Source of the DNA: an uncultured Clostridium sp.
GTDB lineage: Bacteria > Bacillota_A > Clostridia > TANB77 > CAG-508
Direction: 5' to 3'
DNA: 7,316 bases
Assembly (NCBI GenBank): GCA_946491915.1
Contig: CAMLYR010000074.1
Coordinates: forward strand, 1-7,316
Under the pieces are notes generated by a model, which saw only the letters and a program-made list of their open reading frames with translations, ran no database searches and had not been told where the DNA came from. Positions 1 through 5,656 of the stretch are shown piece by piece; the stretch's first letter is position 1; the number at the start of each line of letters is the position of its first letter. The position numbers were made by a program, and so were the translations under genes.

Positions 1-1197
1 TACTTTACCTTCTGCTATTTTAGATGCAATTAACTTAATCAACTCTTTATCTGGCAAATAATTATAATTTAATTTTGCAGATTTAATCTGTTTTTCTATA
101 AAATCATTTGAATATTCTGTTCCAAGATACATATTATCAAATTGAACTTGAGTATTTCCTGTATATTTATGCCATGCAAGTGCTGCTACTCCCATAGAAG
201 TTCCTGCATCACTTGATGCTGGTTGAACGAATATTTTATCAAAAATTCCTGCATCATGAATTTTTCCATTTGCTACACAATTTAATGATACACCTCCAGC
301 CATACAAAGTTTTTTAATTCCTGTCTTATTACTATAATAAGTAAATAGATTTATAAGTATCTCCTCTAAAATACTTTGTAATGTCTTAGCAATGTCTTTA
401 TGTCTTTGAGTAATTTCTTCACCTTTTTTACGAGCTGGTCCTAAAAAGGCTTTTAAATTAAACATATTCTTTTCATTTAATTTATAATGTCCTCTTTCAT
501 CAAAAGTAATTATATTTTCAAATTCTTTTCTATAAGTATCTTCACCATAAGAAGCAAGTCCCATTACTTTGAACTCATCCTGAAAAGTATTAAACCCAAG
601 ATGTTTAGTTACTACTGAATAGAAGATTCCCAAAGAATCTGGTATATCAAAGGAAACTATCTTTTTTAATCCTTTATCTGTTCCTATATATAGTGAAGTA
701 CAACTTTTTTCTCCACAACAATCAGCCACAAATACAAGACTTTCATCAAAACCAGAATAACAGTATGCTGAAGCCGCATGTGATAAATGATGATCAAAAG
801 ATAAAATTGGTATTTTTTGTAATTCATATGGTGTTAGTCTATCTGACATATATTGAAACATCTCGTAATCACTAGATAAAATACGTTTTGTATGAAAAAG
901 TGCTCTAAGAGCATAGTAATCATCATAATATGACCAACGCTTAGAAAACATTCCCTTAAAGTGCTCCCATTTATCGTAAGAAAGTGCGATGACATCTACA
1001 TCACTTATTTTAATATCTAAATACTCAAGTGCTGCGTACATTGATTTATACGGAAACTGTACCGTAAACGGACTATAGCGTTTTCCTCCTTTTATACCAC
1101 TAAATCTTTCTTCTTCTGCAGAAAAAACTAATTTTCCATCTTTAATTATAGATACTGATGTATGTTCAAAGAAAAAATTAATCCCCATAATTATCAT
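1..1197 (-). CDS. NodU/CmcH/TobZ-family O-carbamoyltransferase (partial, C-terminus beyond left edge)
   Basis: The reading frame is open from ATG at 1197 to the window edge, giving 399 residues of a family usually about 550-600 long. Visible hallmarks are an N-terminal GIN...EHTSVSIIKDGKL...EEERFS segment (residues 5-33), HHLSHAASAY (136-145), a DxxGE stretch (159-163), GGVSLNCVANGKI (301-313) and QPASSDAGTSMGVA (325-338). Together these form the Kae1-like domain. The missing C-terminal part would be the YrdC-like domain, which in TobZ makes carbamoyl-adenylate from carbamoyl phosphate and ATP. Known members place a carbamoyl group on a sugar or antibiotic hydroxyl in the cytosol. ATG 1197 is preceded by GAAGGGGAAG and lies 4 nt after the glycosyltransferase stop, so translation is probably coupled; an in-frame ATG at 1188 is the alternative start. 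The substrate is unknown; context suggests a glycosylated nucleoside or a surface sugar. The family call is secure. Confidence 0.93.
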   Translation of the reverse strand, partial: MIIMGINFFFEHTSVSIIKDGKLVFSAEEERFSGIKGGKRYSPFTVQFPYKSMYAALEYLDIKISDVDVIALSYDKWEHFKGMFSKRWSYYDDYYALRALFHTKRILSSDYEMFQYMSDRLTPYELQKIPILSFDHHLSHAASAYCYSGFDESLVFVADCCGEKSCTSLYIGTDKGLKKIVSFDIPDSLGIFYSVVTKHLGFNTFQDEFKVMGLASYGEDTYRKEFENIITFDERGHYKLNEKNMFNLKAFLGPARKKGEEITQRHKDIAKTLQSILEEILINLFTYYSNKTGIKKLCMAGGVSLNCVANGKIHDAGIFDKIFVQPASSDAGTSMGVAALAWHKYTGNTQVQFDNMYLGTEYSNDFIEKQIKSAKLNYNYLPDKELIKLIASKIAEGKV

Positions 1198-1201
1198 ATT
1201 A

Positions 1202-2266
1202 TCACTTCCCCTTCATTATTTTACAAAGAATTTCAGATATTTCTATTACGCCATTTCCATTAAAGTTCTCAACTTGATTCACTACAAAATCATCTTTTAA
1301 TCTGTTTGACACATATTGTTTAAATTTAGTCATATAATTTTCATCAGCAGAAAGATTACTAATTTGTTCATATATATATTTCACTGTTTCTTCCTCTGTC
1401 CTGTCATTAAAACTCTTAAGGTGTTTCAAACTTAAATTATTATAGTTCCATTCTAATATTTTTACATTTTTACATATTTTTTCAGCAATTAATATATTAT
1501 AAAACTGACTTAAATTTTGTGGTGGAATAATTATTGTTTTTATATCCATTCCACAAGTCTCATATATTGTTGTTAATCCTGGTGAAGTAATAAAAAGTTC
1601 TGCACTAGATACAAGTTTTAAAAAATCTTCATGAGTATAAGTAGCGCATGGAAGTTCTGGAAACAATTTTTTTGTCAATTTTACAACATTTTTTCCTCCT
1701 GTGATATGAATATTTTTATTTGGTAAAGCCGAAAGCAATGCTTTCATTATTATTTCAAAATACTCTTTTCCTTCTCCAAAAGGTGAATGAAGTCCTCCAA
1801 AATTTATAACAATACCACCATTCGTTTGTTTTGACACTTTTCCTAAAGTAATAGGGTTAACCCATATAAAATTTTTAATTGGTTCTAGGGCTGGATTCAT
1901 AGAATAACCTGGATATTTTTGTGCACAATAATAATCTACTTCATATGGAATAAGATCTGCTTTTGTCCACATAAAAGGAAGACTATCCACATAAATCACT
2001 TTAAGCCCCATATTTTTTAAAAATATAGCCAAATCTTGGTCTAAAACATCAATAGCATATTTAATATCATATTTTTTTATAAAATCTTCAAGAATCTTTT
2101 CATCTTTAGACCAACAGGTATCTATAAAAGGATTTTTCTTATAGATAGATAAGTCAAGTTCATCTCCACAAGCATACCATTCATATTGACTATTATAATT
2201 AACAATTGAACAAAGTTTGCCACTAGGTCCAAGACCAAATCCAACTGCACAAGCTAATATTTTCAT
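1202..2266 (-). CDS. GT-B-like glycosyltransferase, possibly cytosylglucuronate-synthase-like
   Basis: This 354-residue soluble protein has no signal peptide or membrane helix. The N-terminus contains GFGLGPSGK (9-17), resembling the glycine-rich loop of GT-B enzymes. The C-terminal half has INFGGLHSPFGEG (154-166), an ITGG turn (188-191), ITSPGLTTIYETCG (226-239) and PPQNLSQFYN (248-257). The last two match the donor-binding layout of MurG/SpsG-like enzymes, where a Gly/Pro-Gly-x-Thr-x-x-x-Glu motif is followed by a Pro...Gln motif. MurG itself is unlikely because its lipid-acceptor signature is absent. I infer a nucleotide-sugar transferase using UDP-glucuronate from the neighbouring dehydrogenase, comparable in role to BlsD/MilC, which join cytosine to glucuronate. 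That link rests on context and remembered motif resemblance, not alignment. The start has AGGTGA just upstream, overlapping the radical SAM stop, with 8 nt between the genes. The stop is 4 nt before the carbamoyltransferase. Confidence 0.72.
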   Translation of the reverse strand: MKILACAVGFGLGPSGKLCSIVNYNSQYEWYACGDELDLSIYKKNPFIDTCWSKDEKILEDFIKKYDIKYAIDVLDQDLAIFLKNMGLKVIYVDSLPFMWTKADLIPYEVDYYCAQKYPGYSMNPALEPIKNFIWVNPITLGKVSKQTNGGIVINFGGLHSPFGEGKEYFEIIMKALLSALPNKNIHITGGKNVVKLTKKLFPELPCATYTHEDFLKLVSSAELFITSPGLTTIYETCGMDIKTIIIPPQNLSQFYNILIAEKICKNVKILEWNYNNLSLKHLKSFNDRTEEETVKYIYEQISNLSADENYMTKFKQYVSNRLKDDFVVNQVENFNGNGVIEISEILCKIMKGK

Positions 2267-2274
2267 AACATCAC

Positions 2275-3201
2275 CTAAAAATTAAAAATATTTTTCTCAA
2301 TTTTCTCTGGGAAGTCTGCACAATAAGCATTCAACGGTTCGCATCCCTCACAATATTCATGTCCGTGTTCAAAGTACCACTCTTTTTCTTCTTGTTTATT
2401 GCAAAAAGACAATTTTCGATGCGGAATACAATTACATGGATAAAAATGATTTGTAAACGGATCATAAAAAGCCACCATATGTGTAATATGACAATTTCCC
2501 TTCGGTCTAATATAACTTTTTCCTTTCCAAAATTCTTCAATGTTACCTGCCCAATTTGCTGAATATCCCATCAATTGTATTTTACAATCTTCTATATTTT
2601 TTTGAAAATTAATGTATTCTCGTTTAAAATCTTCCAGTGTTATTTTATCAGACCACTTATGATTATCTAATTTAATTGGAATAATAGACCATTGTTCTAC
2701 ATTATGTTTGTCAAGCCATCTAGCAATATTAGCAATATCCGATATATTTTCTTCACTCACAACAGTATTTACTCGTGTATGTAACAAAGGATATTCCTTT
2801 TCGATACGTTCTAATACCATATCAATTTTTTTCCATAGACCTTTTGTCCCTCTTAATCTATCATGTAATTCAGATGTGCTACCATCAACACTAATAACAA
2901 TCTGGTCTAAACCATTTTTTACTAATACATCTAGCTTTTCATCTAAAATCAATCCATTAGTTATAATCGAGGTTTTTATACCTCTTGAATGACACTTTTT
3001 AATATATTCCGGTAATTTTTTACAAAGAAGTGGTTCTCCACCAGTAAACCTAATCATTTCAACAGTTTTTGACATATTCAATACATTTTCAAACTGTTCT
3101 TCTGTAATCTCACTCTTACTATTTTTCCAAAAATCACACATAAAACAGTGAGCATTACAATATCGATTTGTTCGAAGATACAAAACTTTTATATCGTTCA
3201 T
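2275..3201 (-). CDS. Radical SAM enzyme with Cys-rich C-terminus, possibly BlsE/MilG-like decarboxylase
   Basis: With the start at 3201 the protein is 308 residues. The CX3CX2C motif (C15, C19, C22, in CNAHCFMC) binds the [4Fe-4S] cluster that cleaves S-adenosylmethionine. FTGGEP (52-57) is the SAM-binding GGE motif, and a VISVDGS strand follows. The C-terminal quarter carries seven cysteines (237, 256, 258, 267, 284, 287, 294), suggesting an auxiliary cluster like SPASM/twitch domains. In blasticidin S and mildiomycin pathways a radical SAM enzyme decarboxylates the glucuronosyl group of cytosylglucuronic acid. The adjacent glycosyltransferase and N-glycosidase-like genes make the same role plausible here, but that is inference; peptide maturation or other sugar chemistry is possible. 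ATG 3201 lies 1 nt after the upstream stop, with GGGGA about 11 nt before it. ATG 3219 is in frame and would add six residues and overlap the upstream gene, but it lacks a clear ribosome-binding site. Confidence 0.88.
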   Translation of the reverse strand: MNDIKVLYLRTNRYCNAHCFMCDFWKNSKSEITEEQFENVLNMSKTVEMIRFTGGEPLLCKKLPEYIKKCHSRGIKTSIITNGLILDEKLDVLVKNGLDQIVISVDGSTSELHDRLRGTKGLWKKIDMVLERIEKEYPLLHTRVNTVVSEENISDIANIARWLDKHNVEQWSIIPIKLDNHKWSDKITLEDFKREYINFQKNIEDCKIQLMGYSANWAGNIEEFWKGKSYIRPKGNCHITHMVAFYDPFTNHFYPCNCIPHRKLSFCNKQEEKEWYFEHGHEYCEGCEPLNAYCADFPEKIEKNIFNF

Positions 3202-3202
3202 T

Positions 3203-3664
3203 TTATTTTTCATCCCCATCCATTAACTTTTTATAATATTCCAATACCTTTTTTATATCTGGCAAAGATTTTTTTTCTTCATTTTCATAAAAAATCACTT
3301 TACCTGGTGTAATCTTATTAATATTGTAAATCAGTGGTGTATAAGTTTGATTTTTATTTAATACAAGTATCACTGGTTTTTGCATAGCACTCATCCAACC
3401 AAGTTCTACTGCAACTCCCATAGAATCATCTGGAATAGCAATGACAAGATCTGCACTTTTTGCTTCATCTAAATCCATAGAACAAGAATAAGATTGAAGT
3501 GGTTTAGCTCCATAATCTTCTCTTTTTAAAGCAAGAAACACTTTTGAAGCATATTTAGCACATAAATCATACAAATCTTCTGTAAATTGTCGAAAATCAT
3601 TGTTTATAAAATCTGTTCCATTTATAAATTTAATGAAAGGACATGCTATAAATATTTTGTTCAT
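3203..3664 (-). CDS. Nucleoside 2-deoxyribosyltransferase-fold protein, copy 2 (probable nucleotide N-glycosidase)
   Basis: This 153-residue protein has the compact Rossmann-like layout of the nucleoside 2-deoxyribosyltransferase / RCL / CMP N-glycosidase superfamily. It opens with a hydrophobic strand ending IFIACP (4-9), has ADLVIAIPDD (71-80), and has GVAVELGW (83-90), where E87 aligns with the family's catalytic glutamate. Its length matches single-domain members. Members cleave or exchange the N-glycosidic bond of nucleosides or nucleotides; BlsM and MilB hydrolyse CMP or hydroxymethyl-CMP to the free base. It pairs with the upstream copy: I count 54 identities in the first 90 residues, without gaps. 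Differences include V84 in place of T84 beside the catalytic region, and a different loop at 55-63. The ribosome-binding site AGAGGGGA (3670-3677) is also shared with the upstream copy. Its stop is 1 nt before the preferred radical SAM start. The exact substrate is unknown. Confidence 0.75.
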   Translation of the reverse strand: MNKIFIACPFIKFINGTDFINNDFRQFTEDLYDLCAKYASKVFLALKREDYGAKPLQSYSCSMDLDEAKSADLVIAIPDDSMGVAVELGWMSAMQKPVILVLNKNQTYTPLIYNINKITPGKVIFYENEEKKSLPDIKKVLEYYKKLMDGDEK

Positions 3665-4121
3665 ATAAATCCCCTCTATTCTTTACTCTTTTTTTTATCA
3701 TATTATCTATATTAGTTAAAACATCTTTATTTAAATTGCCATCATACCAAATTGTTTCTACATCTGTAATATCTTTTAATCCTGAAATTAAAGGTGTATA
3801 TCTTTGATTACTATCAAGAAGAAGTAAAATTTTTATTTTCATACAACTAGCCCAACCAAGTTCTACCGCTGTTCCTTTTGAGTCTTCTGGTATTGCAACC
3901 ACCAAATCAGTTGTTTTCATTTCTTCAAAATCAAGTTCCGTACAAGTATCTTTCATCAACTTTTTTCCATATTCTTCTCTTCGTAAAGCAAGAAAAACCT
4001 TTGAAGCATGTTTCTGACAAACATTGTATAATTCTTCAATAAAAATTTTAAAATCATTATTGATAAATTTATCTCCATCTATATATTTTGATATAGGACA
4101 CGCTATAAATATTTTTTTCAT
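3630..4121 (-). CDS. Nucleoside 2-deoxyribosyltransferase-fold protein, copy 1 (probable nucleotide N-glycosidase)
   Basis: This 163-residue protein is the first of two tandem paralogues. It shows IFIACP (4-9), TDLVVAIPEDSKGTAVELGW (71-90) with the probable catalytic E87, and an RYTPLI segment (107-112) shared as TYTPLI with copy 2. GTAVELG is closer to the usual Gly-Thr-Ala-x-Glu-Leu-Gly of the family than the GVAVELG of copy 2. The family hydrolyses or transfers N-glycosidic bonds; release of a nucleobase from a nucleotide is the role I infer from context. AGAGGGGA (4126-4133) lies 4 nt before the ATG, and the gene starts 19 nt after the oxidoreductase stop. The end is odd. The last 15 or so residues read out of frame through the ribosome-binding site and first codons of copy 2, overlapping it by 35 nt, just after a run of eight A. 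One A fewer would stop the frame at 3683-3685, so the true C-terminus is uncertain. Confidence 0.73.
   Translation of the reverse strand: MKKIFIACPISKYIDGDKFINNDFKIFIEELYNVCQKHASKVFLALRREEYGKKLMKDTCTELDFEEMKTTDLVVAIPEDSKGTAVELGWASCMKIKILLLLDSNQRYTPLISGLKDITDVETIWYDGNLNKDVLTNIDNMIKKRVKNRGDLYEQNIYSMSFH
3670..3677 (-). promoter_or_regulatory. Ribosome-binding site of N-glycosidase-like copy 2
   Basis: AGAGGGGA on the minus strand, 5 nt before the ATG at 3664. It lies within the annotated 3' end of copy 1, so ribosomes finishing copy 1 would cover it; this may couple the two, or it may point to a frame change in copy 1. Confidence 0.75.
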
Positions 4122-4125
4122 AAAA

Positions 4126-4133
4126 TCCCCTCT
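4126..4133 (-). promoter_or_regulatory. Ribosome-binding site of N-glycosidase-like copy 1
   Basis: AGAGGGGA on the minus strand, 4 nt before the ATG at 4121. The same eight bases precede copy 2, which suggests that the tandem duplication carried its translation signal with it. Confidence 0.75.
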
Positions 4134-4140
4134 AACACTC

Positions 4141-5085
4141 CTATTTTTTTAAAAGAAAAAATTCTAGTGCTTTTTGAGCACGAAAGCCATCTTCAAATGT
4201 AGCAATATTTTTTACATTTTCACTTGATATCGCTTTTAACCAAGCCTCATCTTGTCTCAATATTGAATCCGTAAAATCGAAAAAACCTTCTGTTTTTTGT
4301 TCTTTTTCAAAATTATATTTACATGAAATGTTGTCTTTTTCTATTTCATAAGTTGTTTCTTTTCTTGAATCATATCGAAATGTACCTTTTGTTCCTACTA
4401 TTTCAATATTAAATTGAACCTCATCTGGATTTTTTGTCCTTGATGCAATTAACTCAAAAGGTATTCCTTTTTCTGTTTTACCTAATACTTTTGAATCATA
4501 GTCCCAGCCTTCTATATATTTTCTTTTTACTTTACAAGTAGACAGGTTTATACTTTGATTACACAAATAAGTTATATAATCAATAAGGTGTATTCCTAAA
4601 TCCGCTAAAACACCATTGTCTTTATTATGCCAATCATTTCTAAAAAGCCTTTTTATTAATATTTTTATATTGCACATTTCACCTATTTGATTTTGTTTCT
4701 TCAAAATTTCTGTTATTTCAAAAAAACGGTAATTAAAACCTATTGCACAAATTTTATTCTCCTTCCTAGACATTTCTAGCATTTCTTCTGCTTCTGATAA
4801 TCGAACTGCCATAGGTTTTTCACATAAAATATGTTTTCCTTTTTGAATTGCCTCCATTACTAAATTATAATGTGTAAAAGTCGGTGTTGCTATAATAACA
4901 GCATCTATTTTTTCATATAATTCTTCAAGACTGTTAACAGCTTGACATTTATGTGCTTTTGCAAATTCTTGTGCAGCATTTGGCATAACATCATAAACAT
5001 AATATACAATATTTGTGTCAAGCATTTCTATTACTTTTGAATGTAATTGACCGGCAAATCCTATACCTATAATCCCTATTTTCAT
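4141..5085 (-). CDS. Gfo/Idh/MocA-family NAD(P)-dependent sugar oxidoreductase
   Basis: The protein is 314 residues, a normal length for this family. An N-terminal Rossmann domain begins at once with GIGFAG (7-12, GxGxxG). D32 at the end of the second strand favours NAD(H) over NADP(H). IATPTFTH (65-72) and CEKPMAV (88-94) follow, with the family's signature Glu-Lys-Pro whose lysine takes part in catalysis. The C-terminal alpha/beta domain includes GVLADLGIHLID (158-169), the usual substrate-site motif. Such enzymes oxidise or reduce hydroxyl or keto groups on sugars, sugar nucleotides or inositols in the cytosol. Here the substrate could be a UDP-sugar or the sugar of a glycosyl-nucleoside, which the sequence cannot decide. 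ATG 5085 is chosen because AGGAG (5091-5095) sits 5 nt upstream and the Rossmann motif begins directly after it. A GTG at 5103 would lengthen the protein by six residues across that ribosome-binding site. Confidence 0.9.
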   Translation of the reverse strand: MKIGIIGIGFAGQLHSKVIEMLDTNIVYYVYDVMPNAAQEFAKAHKCQAVNSLEELYEKIDAVIIATPTFTHYNLVMEAIQKGKHILCEKPMAVRLSEAEEMLEMSRKENKICAIGFNYRFFEITEILKKQNQIGEMCNIKILIKRLFRNDWHNKDNGVLADLGIHLIDYITYLCNQSINLSTCKVKRKYIEGWDYDSKVLGKTEKGIPFELIASRTKNPDEVQFNIEIVGTKGTFRYDSRKETTYEIEKDNISCKYNFEKEQKTEGFFDFTDSILRQDEAWLKAISSENVKNIATFEDGFRAQKALEFFLLKK

Positions 5086-5090
5086 ATTTT

Positions 5091-5095
5091 CTCCT
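5091..5095 (-). promoter_or_regulatory. Ribosome-binding site fixing the oxidoreductase start
   Basis: AGGAG on the minus strand, 5 nt before ATG 5085. It lies inside the stretch that would be coding if the GTG at 5103 were used, so it argues for the shorter protein. Confidence 0.8.
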
Positions 5096-5171
5096 ATTCG
5101 CACAATTCTATCTTATACTTTTTCCTATATAACAAATTGCAATATATATTTTTTCTATAATCTAACTTCTT

Positions 5172-5492
5172 TTACTCTTCTTCCATTAACTCAATTTTAG
5201 TTCCATTAGAAAGAATAAACCAGTTATTACCACGTAAATCTAATTTACATCCATTTGATAAAGCTATTTTAATAGTTTCTTCGATATCTTTTGTTCCCAA
5301 TGCAATGTGATCTACATTTGTCCCATACTCTAAAGAACTAACCTCTTTCAATTGAATTCCTTCATTGAACCAAAGTTGTCTTGTTGGTGCTTCTCCCACT
5401 TCTCTTTGTATAGTCATTCCTAATTTTTCAAAAAGTTCTTTATATTCCTCAAAATCTATTGTTGCAATAGCAACATGGTGAAGTTTACACAT
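5172..5492 (-). CDS. Small VOC-superfamily (glyoxalase/bleomycin-resistance fold) protein
   Basis: At 106 residues this is a short single VOC module, whereas typical ones are about 120-130. Two beta-alpha-beta-beta-beta units can be traced. The first is HHVAIATIDFEEYKELFEKL (5-24) to IQLKEV (46-51), and the second is VDHIALGTKDIEETI (60-74) to GTKIELME (97-104). H6, Q47, H62 and E101 fall at the positions of the fold's metal-ligand quartet, so it may bind a divalent metal. The superfamily includes lyases, epimerases, dioxygenases and drug-binding resistance proteins, and I cannot choose among them. Its place as first gene after a strong promoter, ahead of a putative natural-product or glycan operon, leaves both an enzyme and a self-protection role open. 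The ATG is preceded by GGGGGAG with an 8-nt spacer. There are 86 nt to the oxidoreductase, the loosest junction in the operon, with no terminator seen. Confidence 0.75.
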   Translation of the reverse strand: MCKLHHVAIATIDFEEYKELFEKLGMTIQREVGEAPTRQLWFNEGIQLKEVSSLEYGTNVDHIALGTKDIEETIKIALSNGCKLDLRGNNWFILSNGTKIELMEEE

Positions 5493-5566
5493 ATTTCATT
5501 CTCCCCCTAACATATATAATTTATTTTTAATAACAAGTCTCACTTTTAATGTACTAAATTACCATA

Positions 5567-5596
5567 ATTATACATTTTTTTCAAGTATTTTGTCAA
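5567..5596 (-). promoter_or_regulatory. Consensus sigma-A promoter of the VOC-to-carbamoyltransferase operon
   Basis: On the minus strand a perfect -35 hexamer TTGACA (5591-5596) is separated by 18 bp from a perfect -10 hexamer TATAAT (5567-5572). Transcription should start near 5560, leaving a leader of about 68 nt that ends in the GGGGGAG ribosome-binding site of the VOC gene. No operator dyad or riboswitch fold was recognised in the leader. Because no terminator is visible after the UDP-glucose dehydrogenase gene, read-through from that gene may add to expression. Confidence 0.82.
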
Positions 5597-5656
5597 TATA
5601 TCCATTAATTTGTAGACTTATTCAACTATTCTTTGTTTTTCTTCATTTTTCTTATT

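Noticed and set aside
693..875. Plus-strand 60-codon frame
   Set aside because: It lies antisense inside the carbamoyltransferase, over the HHLSHAAS region, and has no plausible protein features. It is a shadow frame.
1202..2266. MurG (peptidoglycan N-acetylglucosaminyltransferase)
   Set aside because: The donor-site motifs are similar, but the N-terminal acceptor signature and the cell-wall gene neighbours of MurG are missing.
2331..2992. Short frames of 67 to 94 codons on both strands within the radical SAM gene
   Set aside because: They overlap a well-supported radical SAM coding region in other frames and resemble no family.
2275..4121. Anti-phage defence module (viperin-like radical SAM plus NDT/SLOG-like nucleotide enzymes)
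   Set aside because: No nucleotide kinase, effector toxin or membrane pore is present, and the surrounding sugar-nucleotide, carbamoyl and oxidoreductase genes fit biosynthesis better. The radical SAM cysteine-rich C-terminus also differs from what I would expect of viperin.
5086..5103. GTG-initiated six-residue extension of the oxidoreductase
   Set aside because: The extension would translate the AGGAG ribosome-binding site of the ATG at 5085, and the Rossmann motif begins directly after that ATG.
5086..5171. Second promoter between the VOC and oxidoreductase genes (TTGCAA...TATAAG)
   Set aside because: Spacing is 19 bp and the -35 match is partial. In DNA this AT-rich such matches arise by chance.
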